64,000 nt of DNA from Trichomonas vaginalis G3 (lineage: Eukaryota > Parabasalia > Trichomonadida > Trichomonadidae), in the NCBI RefSeq assembly GCF_026262505.1, contig NC_067207.1, positions 30,720,082-30,784,081 on the forward strand. The letters are read 5' to 3'. Of this stretch, positions 9,770 through 21,000 are shown in pieces. A program made the position numbers and the translations under genes. The notes under the pieces are model-generated. The model made no database searches. It was given only the letters and a program-made list of their open reading frames with translations, and was not told the DNA's origin. Each line of letters opens with the position of its first letter. Position 1 is the stretch's first letter.

Positions 9770-10879
9770 TTAAAGCCCATAAAATGAATTAAGAACACAT
9801 AAATTTTTATCATCTGCGACGTGACGAATACATTTTAATTTACTCAAGAATGCGTACCCGGATACATTAAATCTAATTCCTGTCTTATTTAATTTCACAA
9901 CTTTGAAAAGGAATGTATGAATAGCTATAAAATGATGAGAAGATGTTTTATGGGTTGCTTCCATTTTTTCTGAAATAAATGAATAAATATAATGTTTATA
10001 AGTTTTCATATCTTTTATATTCTTAATAACGAATGGTATAGACCTTTCAACTTCGTCTTCCTTCGGTGCTGTTCTTTCATATGAAACATTATTGGTATCT
10101 TCAATAATGAAACCACAATCACACAAAATTTTATATGTTCCAATGGTTTCTTTTGATATTTTATCTAATAAATCAAAAACTTTATCAACACCTGTGCATT
10201 TATTTAAATAATAATTTGTGTAAAGATCATGATCTTCTTTCTTAATCGTATTAGTTGCATATGTCACGTTTTTAAGAGCTTTTTTGAATTTCTCAGAATC
10301 GAGAGGGGGTGAAAGTAAGATACAAGGGTATTTTTCATTATCAATAAATTGTAACTTATGTTTACGAATAAATTTAGTACCTTCTTCTGAAAGTGTTTCA
10401 TCTATTTCGCCATCTAATAAATTTTGTGTTGATTCTGAGACATAATTTTTATATCTTTCTTCATGAGATTTCTGAACTGCTGATTCTGAAGCTGGGATAT
10501 TCATTAAACCCTCTACTTCATTTTCATTATATTTTTCAACTTCTCTTAATTCCTTAATTTTTTCATCTATTTCATCTCTTATTTTTTCCAGTTTTTCAAT
10601 TTCATTGTATTCATCATCATCTTTAATCCGTTCTTCATAATATTCAGGGAAAACATCAGGTTCTTTAGGTTTTTCTTCTTCAGATGTGGGATATAAGAAA
10701 TTTATAACATCATCTTTATTCATTTTTCCATCATAATCTAAATCATTTAATAACTCCGCGAATTTTTGACAATTTCTTAAATAATATTTACTAACTTCAT
10801 AACACATCTCATCTAATATATCCTTTATTTCCTCGTTTGTGAATCCTAATTTTTTAACGTTGTTAGTTTTGACGCTCAT
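9770..10879 (-). CDS. Conserved element protein upstream of DNA polymerase B
   Basis: A 369-residue frame just upstream of the polymerase region on the same strand. The first 65 residues (G-F-T-N-E-E-I-K-D-I-L ... KYYLRNCQKFAELLND ... INFLYP) resemble the start of the protein at 56,780-57,436, which holds the same place before the element B polymerase: E-I-K-x-x-L, K-Y/H-Y, N, F, and I/N-F-x-x-P agree in order. So this is a conserved Polinton gene in both elements. The middle is acidic and coiled-coil-like (E-K-I-R-D-E-I-D-E-K-I-K-E-L), and the C-terminal third is compact with a CDCG motif. Function unknown. Confidence 0.6.
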   Translation of the reverse strand: MSVKTNNVKKLGFTNEEIKDILDEMCYEVSKYYLRNCQKFAELLNDLDYDGKMNKDDVINFLYPTSEEEKPKEPDVFPEYYEERIKDDDEYNEIEKLEKIRDEIDEKIKELREVEKYNENEVEGLMNIPASESAVQKSHEERYKNYVSESTQNLLDGEIDETLSEEGTKFIRKHKLQFIDNEKYPCILLSPPLDSEKFKKALKNVTYATNTIKKEDHDLYTNYYLNKCTGVDKVFDLLDKISKETIGTYKILCDCGFIIEDTNNVSYERTAPKEDEVERSIPFVIKNIKDMKTYKHYIYSFISEKMEATHKTSSHHFIAIHTFLFKVVKLNKTGIRFNVSGYAFLSKLKCIRHVADDKNLCVLNSFYGL

Positions 10880-10974
10880 TTCATACGAATTAAAAATAAA
10901 TTATTCAAAAATGTGAGACATGAATTTTTAAAGTTTATTTTTTACTCGTTTATTTCATTATGGTAGTGAATCTT

Positions 10975-11355
10975 TTATTCATGAAAATAATTATTTCTAA
11001 TTTCTTTTACTCTCTCATACATACTAGATTTAAAGAATTCAGAACATTTCCCATAATCTCCTAAATGTTTTCTTATCTTATTGGTTTTCCATTCATTATA
11101 TGAAACTGAATAAACTTTATCTTTATCTTTACACCTTTCATCACTTCCAATATATTTATATCTCAGTTTTGATTTAGCATTTTCATATTCATTAACGTTT
11201 AATAATTCACAGTCTTCCTTTTTAAATATATGTTTTATGTATTCAGGATTAACAATTCTATAATATTACTTCCCTTTAAATCTTTGAATATAAACAGGAA
11301 CACCATCCTCTAAAATTCGATAATCTATTTTATCTGGTTTTACTTGTTGGGTCAT
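10975..11355 (-). pseudogene. Broken small basic gene at the right edge of element A
   Basis: Coding remnant of about 125 codons with about one break. It begins after a TTTTTTTATTCTTACATAA leader, the same box as the polymerase gene. The text is basic and tyrosine-rich, including Y-I-K-H-I-F-K-K-E-D and S-V-S-Y-N-E-W-K-T-N-K. Family not recognised. It is the last recognisable element gene; beyond it only AT-rich spacer is seen. Confidence 0.45.
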
Positions 11356-11399
11356 TTATGTAAGAATAAAAAAATAAATTATTTTAAAATTAATGTTAA

Positions 11400-12244
11400 A
11401 AAAATGATATAAAATCGCTCGATATTGTATGAATTCTTACGTTTACAAAAAAAGTCACACAACCCATCCTATCCTACTACTAAAAACGCGACAGACTTAC
11501 CATCATGTTTTTTTGCATATTTGAAATGTGTATATAGCATATAATATGAGTTTCATCCTGTTTTTTTTTCCGATGAGTTTTTAAAATTTGATCAATCAAA
11601 TATATTAATATATTAATTTTTCACCAATGAAATACAATATTTTATAATTTAACATGAATTCATTGGTATTAACTCGATTATTTTAGAAATATAAGTATGA
11701 TTGCATATTGATCTAACATTTCATGGAAAAATCTCTGGATCTTTGGTACACAGCTTTACGATATGGTACCTAAACTAGGTCGAACAACATAGTTAAAAAA
11801 AGACATTGCTGCGTCCCATATCTTGCTTTGTTTGGAAATTGTAAACGGCAATCCAAAAAAGTGCTGCGTATTCTAGTGTAAGTAGAGAAAATTTCATAAT
11901 TATTGTGAAATAATAATATTTACTTGCAACTCAAGTTTATTTTAGTAGAAATAAGGGGAAATATTATTCTATTTTTAAATTTTTACACTTTTGAATACTC
12001 TTCAGAATTTCTTTGAAAATTTAAAACTCATTCAACTCGACATAGAAAGCGATCTAGAGCCCCAAAGTTTTACTACAATAATAATCATATATTTCAAGTA
12101 TTTTTATGGAATGTAAGGGCATCCTTAATACTGAAAATCCATACAGGCGTAATTTCACCTGTAAATATTTATGGAATAGTAAAACTCCCTTTTTTAGGGG
12201 GTAAAAACTATTTCATATGTATTATAAATAAATAACATTAAATA
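11400..12244. other. Spacer, no gene seen
   Basis: About 845 bases of AT-rich DNA between element A and the host gene remnant. All frames are closed at short intervals. There is no tRNA, no clear terminal repeat of a Polinton and no tandem repeat. The right end of element A must lie near or in this stretch. Confidence 0.5.
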
Positions 12245-13211
12245 TTTTATAAATGCCTGTTTATAATTGCAAAAAGAAGGAAATTTCACGAAGATTGGAA
12301 TAAATTTTATCCAAATTCTGAACCAGATGAAAAATATATTAACAATACCAAACTTAATGCATCTCAATATAGCTATTATATCTCATTATGTTTTTTCGAT
12401 CATGTAAATACAAACGGATCAATTTACATGAGAACAGATAATGATACAATCAAATTCCTTATTGATACAACAGTTTTTGACAATTGCAGTAATGATGGGA
12501 AAGGTGGCTATATTTTCTATTCACGTGCAGGCGAATTTGTTCAAGACAGAGTTTGTGGCTACGCTTCTAAAGTAAACTCACAATATACAGAAGGTGTTTA
12601 CTGTTACATTGAAGTAAGTAGTAACATAAAAAACTTTATTTATGATTCTTCTATTAGTCGAAGTGGAGATGAAAGTAATAAAGGATACGGAAATCTTTAT
12701 TTAACCTATGGCCTAATCAAAATTAAATCAGTCAATAATTCATTTTCCACAATATATTACGATGATTTTCTTTACATTATTTCTTATTCATATGAATCGA
12801 GCAGTTCATTTTCCACTTTTTCTAACACCACATCTGCGAATTCATATCATAATAAAATGTATTTCAGTGGTTCTCCACAAACTTTTGAATTTCAAAATTG
12901 TAATTTCCTCAATAATAAAAATTCAACCATTATAGGTATTAATCATGGTATAGTTTATATCAAACATAGTAGCTTTATAAATAATGCACCTAGTAGGTAT
13001 TTTTGGGGTCAAATTACATTTGACGAGTGTTTTTTTTGATGAATATCCAGCTGGATCGTTCAATTTTTTGAATAACATTACAAATGAATTTACTAATTAT
13101 CTTTCTCATTTTTCAACAGCCAATTGCTATGCAGATAGACTCAACTTCAATAAATGTAGCAAAAATATCCATTATATTTGCATTTTTGTTTTCATCTCAA
13201 AAAGAATTTAA
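12245..13211 (+). pseudogene. Host beta-helix surface-type protein remnant
   Basis: The longest frame begins in front of 12,428 and reads through to about 13,035. Many short strands rich in N, S, Y and F (FDNCSNDGKGGYIFYS, FEFQNCNFLNNKNSTIIG, IKHSSFINNAP) resemble the coils of right-handed beta-helix or PMP-type proteins, which are expanded in trichomonads. Coding similarity continues upstream to about 12,260 without a start. At 13,028-13,035 a run of eight T closes the frame; the next frame continues in the same style (F-D-E-Y-P-A-G-S-F-N) to 13,211, so a one-base change in the T run is the likely break. No signal peptide or membrane anchor remains. I read it as a host pseudogene fragment. 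Confidence 0.55.
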
Positions 13212-13518
13212 GGGCGTCCAGACGCCTTAAAATGATTGAATCAAAACAGTTTGATTTTTATATTTCCTGAACAAGAAACAAATTATTCCGAGTTTGAGAA
13301 GTTACCGATATTATTATTCAATATTATTTACCTCTTAGACTGAACTTTTCTTGTAAATTTTACCTTATATGAGGCACTTTTTCATGGATATTATCAAAAT
13401 ATTAAGTGTGCGCTTAAATCCACAAGAAACTTGAGAGAATTTATTTAAACTCTATAAAATAAGTATTTTATATCAAAAATAATAAACAAAACACAAAAAA
13501 TAACATATATAAAACAAT
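13212..13518. other. Spacer between convergent genes, nothing seen
   Basis: AT-rich 307 bases between the beta-helix remnant and the 3' end of the cyclase-like gene. A short GGGCGTCCAGACGCC palindrome (13,212-13,226) follows the remnant's last stop. No coding or RNA feature. Confidence 0.5.
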
Positions 13519-16500
13519 CTATAGATTATAATCGAAGTTCATACCGATGTATGAGTTAGTGACATACACTTTGTAAGGTAATTCTCTCTGTACAACGTAC
13601 AAACTCAAATCATTCTTATTTGAAAATTTTTCGTACGCGTTTTCGAGGAAAAGTATTTTTCCAGGAGGAACCAAGTCCAAACAGTCGAAACAGTTGATCA
13701 TCGAGTCTCCCCAGACGTCAAACAAAGTTCTCGTGATTCCACTCAAAGATCCAAAGATTTGTCCACCGCAATTGATTGATGCGCTGAACAAGTACTCGTA
13801 ATCGAGATTTTTGTGGATTTCTATTGCGAAATCTGTGACTAAATCTAAAAGATTTTTTAATGAAACTTCAACTGACTGTTTCGTGAACAAAGAGGACACG
13901 AAAATGAAGTTTCCATTAAAAGATCTTAGTTTTGTGATCGTTGTGTACTTCAAAACTAATTTATCGAAAATAGAAAGCGCCATTTGCGTAATATCGGACT
14001 CATCTAGTATGTAGGAGTTCTCATCAGGTATTTTATTGTTGACTTTGTTCAATCTGACGCATAAAACAGCTGATTCATCTGATGAAAAAACTTGCTGAAG
14101 GTTGTCATCGACCATCATGTCGAAAACAGGTAAAGGAATGAGCCGCTTAAGTTGTCTCTGCACCAACATCTTTAAGAAGTCCATGTCTTTCTTCATTTCA
14201 ATTATATCTGAACGATCTCGCATCGTTATTGCGTATTCGATGGTATTATCCTTAGTTATTGGTATTAAACAACCTGAAAATGGCTTCTTTCCTTCTTTTG
14301 TCTGAACAATAAAATCAAAACATCTCCTAGCTCTTACTCCATAAGGAAGACGTATATTAAAGAGGTATTTGAACAGGTCTTTGTTGTCAGGAATTGGTAG
14401 AATAGTCTCTAAATGGTATAAATAATCAGATAAGTTTAATTGAGCAGTTGCTTGTTGATTTACACCTGTTACAATGAGATCTGCGTTGAAAAAGATGACA
14501 GGGTCCCTTAATTGTTTCACAATCTGCTCAGAAATCTCATCAAAATCGAAACTGTGGTTCCCAGATTCTAATGCAAGATCATTCATCAAAATTAATATAG
14601 AAGCAGAGTACTTTGAGTGCAAAATTAATATAAGTCTTCGAATTGACTCTTGAACGTATTTCTGAACCATAGAAAATCTTGCAATTGCACAAATATATAA
14701 AAATATAACAAGAAAAGTACCGAACCAGAACAAACTCTCGTCATACATAGCATTAGACTCCGAAAACGACGAAGATTGCTTATAAAGTTTCGTCATAAAT
14801 GGATAAATTTTGTAAAATTTGATAAAAGTAAAATTAATGTTATACATATGTGGTAACTCCGTATAACGAGTGGTAAACTGGTTCCATTCTTCTATTATCG
14901 CGTTCATATCCTTGTCATATTCAGGGTTGATCTTAATTCCTTTCGGAGAAAACATTGATGTTCCTGTCATGTTTACAATCAATATATGAAATTGAAGGAG
15001 TAAATTAGAGATATAATTAATCTCGTTCTGTGTAGCAATTTGTTCTTCAACGTAATTGCTTTTTGTCGACTTATAAATCAAATAAGTCAATGGACAAAGG
15101 AGATATCTGAAAATTATCAGCATAAAAATATAAAAAATCAATGTTTTCGGACGAGCGGCATCAAAAACACTCAAAGATAATGGAGCATTCGTACTATGTT
15201 CAAGTAAATCAGTGTAATCTACTTGTCCAAAGTGATTTACTTCGTTTGTCTCGATTTCTTCAAGTTCTAGAGCACCGTCGTTATCTATTTCTTGGTCTCC
15301 TTCAATATTCGTCTTGTTCTGGTTGATGGAAAGAAACAATTTCGAACGAAATTCTTCTAATGTCGTCATTTCAATCGATTCCATGACATTTATTATGGTA
15401 AATATATACCTCGTGTATACAATAAGCGTAACAACAGCAAGAATTATAGCTAAAACAATCGTAGTCGCGAAACATATCGTTGTTGACTTGAAATTCACGA
15501 TATCATTTGTTTTTTGAGAAGTAATGAAATATCTTTCAATCAATTTATCAAAAATACCATACATTTTGTTGAGTTCTGTTTGAGTTTCTTCCATAATTCT
15601 GATATTTGATAAATTATCTTCATAATATTCGACTTGGTTGGTCAAAATACTGTAGAAATTCTCAGGAAAGTCTACTGCATCTTGTCCTATCCCGCTAAAT
15701 ATTGGTAGGTTGTCTGTTGGACATTTTATTGAATTTAAATACTGTCTGAGCGTTGAAATAGCAATTGGCTCTAACGATAACCGATTAACTGTGTTTGGAA
15801 GTACTCTTCCGAACTTCGCAAAAGCTAATTCGAGTAATGTACTGCAAAATGTGGTTATAAATTGTACTGGAGAGTGGTTTCTGCTGAAATAAATCTCAGG
15901 ATTGAACGTGAAACTGTTTAAAAACCATTCTATCGTATAAGCAGGAAAAATTAACATAATTCCCAATAATGTTGCGAAAGTTAAGAAAATTACCTGTGGA
16001 TAATTAACTATTATGTCTAAAGCTTTTTGGTGAGTTATGTTCTGCTCGATATCTGCTTCACTTTGTATATTAAATTTTGATTGATTGTCTACAAATGGAT
16101 GAGTGTTTCCAGATATGTTTATAAATGAGTTATGGATCCTATTCGATATGTTGAATAGTTCATTACTCCTCTTGAAGTCACCTGTGCAGTGAATTAAATA
16201 ATCATAATAATTTGTAATGATTTCACAGCTCATTGGGTTTCCTTCTATTGCGTACTCAGCCATTTTGCAGTATTCATGCGACTGCAGCGCATAATTTATT
16301 GAATTTATATACTTTTGCTTATTTTGTGAAGAATCGACTAAAGAGTTCACAAAAGCATAAAGGGCAATTTTAGCCTTTTGTTTTGCATCGTCCAAAACTT
16401 GTAAGCAATCACCAATATCTTCATCAGTGTTCTTGAATTTATCCATTTTATACTGAATTTCGCACAAAGTAGGCCTAGAAAGGAAAGATACGCTTTTGAT

Positions 16501-17679
16501 AGCGAAATCTAACAACATTTCTCGAACTCTGTGAGGAATAATAGAATGTATCATCAATAACTTAGCGCATTCAAGTGTTAGCTCTGGATCTCGTTCAGAA
16601 TCTATAGCAGCAACTAATAAAATGTTAATTTCCTTAAAATTTATAACAATTAAGTAATGTATTAACTGTATAAACAATGCATGTGATAAATGTGGAAGGA
16701 TAATGTAGTTATCCAAGTCAATTAAATTTTTTGGATTAAATCTTGACCTTTTTCGAATCAAGGTACAGTAAAAATTGAAGAGTTTCTTTGCTCCGAATGT
16801 ACAGAATATGACAATAAAGGCTGTGACCAATATTAAAGAAGCAAATTCTGATAATGCGCCACTAACTGCAAAATAAAGGGCAATAATTGTTAAAAGAGAT
16901 GTTCCAAAGACTTTAATAGCGAATATATTGCTTGTTGCTGTAATAAAAGGTATTGTTGAATTCCATCTGAGAATTAAAACACAAACTGTCAATGAAACTG
17001 TAAGAATTATGTAAATACCGAAGTCATATAACTTATCAATTATCCAAAGTTGTTGTACAATGCAAGGAAGTTGAATTAACCAAAAATAATCTGTGTGTTT
17101 AATAAAAGCATGACTTATTGAGTCTTTAGACGGTTCACTTGATCGGAATAAAGTTCCTAAAAAGCAATAAAAAGTTGAAATAAAATAACATGCAATTGCT
17201 AACGCGAGAATAAAATATCTTGATCTGCCGTCTATAATACTATTTGCCGTGAGATGGATATTCGAAGATGTAATATTTACAAGGATTGGAGAAATCGCTT
17301 CTAATACAAAATTGATTGTGGATCCAACGTGTCGAATCATTAGTTGATCATGGTGGAAATAGTAATACAATACATGAAATGAGAAAACTATTAAAAATGC
17401 GAATATTATTAAAATAATGTATTTTGATTCTAAAAATTCGAAAGATATTAATTGTATGAGCAATCCACCTATTATTTTCCTGAACATAGAGTTAGGATAT
17501 TTTGAAACTACTAACGGGAGTGATGTAAGTTTTAGGTATACGTATATAGGAATTATTAAATCTGCTATTTTTCGAGCTAGTAACGATCCTTCTTGACAGG
17601 AACCTACTAGATGAAAAAAGTGATAAAAGTTACTCCACCCATTTAAATTTCGCCAAATGGGGAAGCGCTTAGATTTCAT
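13519..17679 (-). CDS. Multi-pass membrane protein with PAS-like and degenerate nucleotide cyclase domains
   Basis: A 1386-residue frame of a family common in trichomonads. The first half has many membrane segments (for example about residues 82-108, 150-172, 215-235, 250-300, 565-590), a second group follows near 735-765 and 845-870, and a last one near 990-1010. A PAS-like region starts near 1050 (LRDPVIFFNADLIVTGVNQQ). A class III cyclase-like domain spans about 1195-1370. Its dimer-wing signature is visible as F-D-V-W-G-D-S-M-I-N (about 1320), as in FGxWGDTVN of guanylate cyclases. At the position of the usual metal-binding F-x-D strand the text is AVLCVRLNK, with no aspartate. So it may sense or scaffold rather than make cyclic nucleotide. 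A host-type initiator lies 13 bases upstream of the ATG. Confidence 0.75.
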   Translation of the reverse strand: MKSKRFPIWRNLNGWSNFYHFFHLVGSCQEGSLLARKIADLIIPIYVYLKLTSLPLVVSKYPNSMFRKIIGGLLIQLISFEFLESKYIILIIFAFLIVFSFHVLYYYFHHDQLMIRHVGSTINFVLEAISPILVNITSSNIHLTANSIIDGRSRYFILALAIACYFISTFYCFLGTLFRSSEPSKDSISHAFIKHTDYFWLIQLPCIVQQLWIIDKLYDFGIYIILTVSLTVCVLILRWNSTIPFITATSNIFAIKVFGTSLLTIIALYFAVSGALSEFASLILVTAFIVIFCTFGAKKLFNFYCTLIRKRSRFNPKNLIDLDNYIILPHLSHALFIQLIHYLIVINFKEINILLVAAIDSERDPELTLECAKLLMIHSIIPHRVREMLLDFAIKSVSFLSRPTLCEIQYKMDKFKNTDEDIGDCLQVLDDAKQKAKIALYAFVNSLVDSSQNKQKYINSINYALQSHEYCKMAEYAIEGNPMSCEIITNYYDYLIHCTGDFKRSNELFNISNRIHNSFINISGNTHPFVDNQSKFNIQSEADIEQNITHQKALDIIVNYPQVIFLTFATLLGIMLIFPAYTIEWFLNSFTFNPEIYFSRNHSPVQFITTFCSTLLELAFAKFGRVLPNTVNRLSLEPIAISTLRQYLNSIKCPTDNLPIFSGIGQDAVDFPENFYSILTNQVEYYEDNLSNIRIMEETQTELNKMYGIFDKLIERYFITSQKTNDIVNFKSTTICFATTIVLAIILAVVTLIVYTRYIFTIINVMESIEMTTLEEFRSKLFLSINQNKTNIEGDQEIDNDGALELEEIETNEVNHFGQVDYTDLLEHSTNAPLSLSVFDAARPKTLIFYIFMLIIFRYLLCPLTYLIYKSTKSNYVEEQIATQNEINYISNLLLQFHILIVNMTGTSMFSPKGIKINPEYDKDMNAIIEEWNQFTTRYTELPHMYNINFTFIKFYKIYPFMTKLYKQSSSFSESNAMYDESLFWFGTFLVIFLYICAIARFSMVQKYVQESIRRLILILHSKYSASILILMNDLALESGNHSFDFDEISEQIVKQLRDPVIFFNADLIVTGVNQQATAQLNLSDYLYHLETILPIPDNKDLFKYLFNIRLPYGVRARRCFDFIVQTKEGKKPFSGCLIPITKDNTIEYAITMRDRSDIIEMKKDMDFLKMLVQRQLKRLIPLPVFDMMVDDNLQQVFSSDESAVLCVRLNKVNNKIPDENSYILDESDITQMALSIFDKLVLKYTTITKLRSFNGNFIFVSSLFTKQSVEVSLKNLLDLVTDFAIEIHKNLDYEYLFSASINCGGQIFGSLSGITRTLFDVWGDSMINCFDCLDLVPPGKILFLENAYEKFSNKNDLSLYVVQRELPYKVYVTNSYIGMNFDYNL

Positions 17680-17691
17680 TTAAATCCAAGC

Positions 17692-17696
17692 AATGA
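17692..17696 (-). promoter_or_regulatory. Host initiator (Inr) TCATT of the cyclase-like gene
   Basis: On the minus strand the leader reads TTTTCATTGC, then ATTTAA and ATG. TCATT fits the trichomonad initiator TCA-Py-(T/A), and the distance to the ATG is in the usual short range. Confidence 0.55.
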
Positions 17697-18042
17697 AAAG
17701 TATTTTTATAGTAACTCTTTTTCTTTACGAAGAAATTTTATCAAAAAATGTTTGTACATATGTCATATATTGATTTTTCTTAAAACATTAATTTCGTTCA
17801 AATAAATTTTTCTGAAGAATATAAAATTTAAAAAATGCAAAATAATTGTGTAGAGATAGTTTTCTATTACTGCGACAAAATAAATTTTACGATTATCTTC
17901 GCTTCAAAAAAATCGAGACATTGAAAGCATAAATATTAAGGTTTGATCTGGATTTTGTATACAGATAATTATACTTGGAAAAAATAGTTTTGAGTTCGTT
18001 TTTATCGAAAAAAACGGTTTCGAATGTTAATTGCGCGAATCA
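17697..18042. other. Divergent intergenic region between two host genes
   Basis: About 350 bases separate the minus-strand cyclase-like gene from the plus-strand coiled-coil gene, so both promoters must lie here. I found an initiator only for the minus gene. Nothing else stands out. Confidence 0.5.
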
Positions 18043-21000
18043 ATGTCTGCAATTAATGAACCATCTGATGATTTCATTGATAATGAATCTAGTAAGCCAA
18101 ATATTTCTCCTGAGGAATCAAAAGGTGCTAGTGAATTGAATAGTTATTCGAGCTTTAATGATTTTGATGAAGAAGCTGAAGAAAAAGGTCACAGCGCTTT
18201 AGATAAATTATTAGAACCTGCACCAAGCAAAGAAAATGCTAATCAAAATCAACAAAATTCTTCAAACTCTGCAAATAACGACCATCAAAATCAATCAAAT
18301 ACACAAGGAAATCAAGCAAATGATTCATCAGTAGTTTCAGGAGGACTTCTTAGTAACCTCCTTAAAGCTACGACTGAGAAAAATGACGACGATAAGAATG
18401 ACAACGAAAATCAATCCGCCCCTACTGCAGCACCAGTCAAACAGTCTCTCCTCGACAATATCGGAAAAAGAACTCCTGATCCCCTCGAGCAGCAGGCTGT
18501 AGATAACGATATTCCAGATAACGTTAAAGCCTTACTTAAAGGAGGCGCTGCTGAATCTCAGGCTCAGGAGCGTTCTATTGACAACAATAATGCCCCAGCA
18601 CCAAATCCTTTGTTTGGAGGCCTTGCTGCCAAATTACAGGCAGATGGAAAAAGAGATACCGATGTTCCAGAAGAAAAGAAAGCCGAAGAGCCTAAAAAGG
18701 AAGCCCCAAAGGCTGAGGAACCAAAAGCTCAAGAAAGAGATGTTCCAAAGCCAAATCCGTTATTCTCAGGATTAGCCGACAAATTACAAGCTGATGGCAA
18801 GAGGGATACAGAAGACCCAGAAGCCATAAAGAAAGCTGAAGAAGAGGCTAAGAAGAAGGCTGAAGAAGAAAAGAAGAAAGCGGAAGAAGAAGCAAAGAAG
18901 AAAGCAGAGGAAGAGAAGAAGAAGGCCGAGGAAGAAGCTAAAAAGAAAGCTGAAGAAGAAGCCAAGAAACAGGCCGAAGCTCATCCAAATCCGTTATTTG
19001 CTGGAATAGCCGATAAATTAGTCGCTGATGGAAAGCGTGATACAGAAGACCCAGAAGCACAAAAGAAGGCTGAAGAAGAAGCAAAGAAGAAGGAAGAGGA
19101 AGAAAAGAAGAAAGCTGAAGAAGAGGCAAAGAAGAAGGCCGAAGAAGAGGCTAAACAAAAGGAAGAACAAGCCAAGAAAGAACCAGAAGCAAATCCAAAT
19201 CCTTTATTTGCTGGAATAGCTGATAAACTTCAAGCTGATGGAAAGAGAGATACAGAAGATCCTGAAGCCCAAAAGAAGGCTGAGGAAGAAAAGAAGAAAG
19301 CTGAAGAAGAAGCCAAAAAGAAGGAAGAGGAAGAAGCTAAAAAGAAAGCCGAAGAAGAAAAGAAGAAAGAAGAAGAAGAGAAGAAGAAGGAAGAAGATCA
19401 ACAGAAACAAGAAGATCATCCACTTGTTGCTGCAATTGCTGATAAATTGGTCGCTGATGGAAAGAAAGATACAGATGATCCAGAAGCTGAAAAGAAAGAA
19501 GGCGAAGAAAAGCCAGAAAACGCTGAAGAAAAGAAAGATGATGAACAGCAAACAGAGAAATTAGATATTGTTGATGCTGTTAATAAAGCTGCTGAAGAAG
19601 ATGAAAAAGAAAAACTCGACATGGCAGGAGCAATTAAAGATGCTTTGACAGGTGATGACCAGCAGCAACAGCAAGAAGAAAACCAAGAGGAATCAGCAGC
19701 AGACAAAGCTCGTGCAGCTCTCAGCGAGATGCTGAACGACGACGAAAACAAGGAAGATGAAAATCAAGAAAACAATGAAGAACAAAACGATGAAGAAAAC
19801 AAAGAAACATTCGAAACGGAGCAAAAACCAAGATTCCCTCAGAAGAATCAATCAAGAACACAACCAGTTCGTAATGAGAAACCAGCAAATGATGGAGAAG
19901 TTTACAGAAAACACAAGGGTGTTTCAATCGAAAGTTATGATCCAGGAAATCCAGAACCATTCACTGATCCTTTGACAATCGAAGCTCTTCAGAATCTCGG
20001 CTTGAGAGAGGACGAATTGCACTATCCAAATGATAGAGATCTCTTCGCATACACAAGAGACAAAGATCTCAGAGAAACAGTCAGAAAACAACTCTGCGAA
20101 AGAACTGACAGAATGAGAGCTTTAGTCAAGGAAGAATGCGATAGATTGGCAAGAATTCCTCCTCCAGATGCTAAGCCAACATCTAGATCAATGAGCCAGA
20201 GCCAGCCATCTCCAACATCAAGATCTAACCAGAAGTCATTCGAAGAAATCGAACAAGAAAGAATCGAAAGACTCAGAAGAAAATCAAAGAAAGAAGCTGA
20301 ACAAATGATGATTTCTATCATCACAGAACAGGTCATCCAAGAAGAAAACGAAGTCCAGAGACAAAGAGAAATTGAAGAAAAGAAGAAATACGAAGAAGAA
20401 CTTCGTATCAAACACAGAGAGGAAAGAGAAAGAATGGCAGAAAATGTCATGAAACAAGAACAAGCTGATAGAGAAAAGGCAGAGAAAGATGCACAAAGAA
20501 TGGCTGAGCTTAAGAAGAAAGAAGAGGAATATCTCAAGAGAAGAAAGGAGCATGAAGAAAAGATGAAAGAAGAGTTCGAAAAGGAAGAAGAAATCAGAAG
20601 AAACAAGCTCGAAAAAGCAAGAAAAGCAGCAGAAAAAGCTGAAGAAGAAAAGAAGAAGAAAGCCGAAGAACAAAAGAAGAAGATTGAGCAGAGAGAGAAA
20701 GAACTTCAAGAAAGAAAAGAAAGAGAAAACGCAGAACGCGAGAAACAGAACAAAGAAAAGAAAGAAGCTGCAGAACAGAGATTAGAAGAACTCAGAAAGA
20801 AACAAGAGAAAATGCTCCAAGAAAAGAAAGAAAAGAGCGACAAGAAGGAAGAAAAGACACAAGAAATATTAAAGAAACACAGAGAAAACGTCGAAGCAAA
20901 GACACAAGAATTGCATAAGCGTGAAGAAGAGAAACACGATAAAGCAATGACATTTATCCATCAAATCGAAAAGGAAAGAGCAGAAAAGAAACGTTTGAAT

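Larger units (their letters stand above)
1..11400. mobile_element. Element A: Maverick/Polinton-like fossil, left end outside the window
   Basis: Recognised by its gene set: rve integrase (4387-5937), family B DNA polymerase (6218-9720), AEP primase-SF3 helicase (1060-3372) and a Polinton-type fibre end (137-592). Several genes are broken (roughly five breaks in all), others are open. Both limits are approximate: the left end is not in the window, and on the right the last recognisable gene starts at 11,355, after which the DNA becomes plain AT-rich spacer with no terminal repeat I could recognise. No capsid, penton-like or packaging ATPase gene was seen. The first 760 bases closely match the fibre end of element B while the rest looks different, so it may be composite. 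Family assignment is firm; age is only 'old but not ancient', since long frames survive. Confidence 0.75.

Noticed and set aside
1-11400. Bacterial or phage contamination because of collar fibres
   Set aside because: The neighbours are Polinton polymerase and integrase genes in a contig with a spliced ArfGAP gene.
11356-11560. Terminal inverted repeat of element A
   Set aside because: I compared it by eye with 760-1,060 and with the left end of element B and found only the shared T-rich start box, not a terminal repeat.
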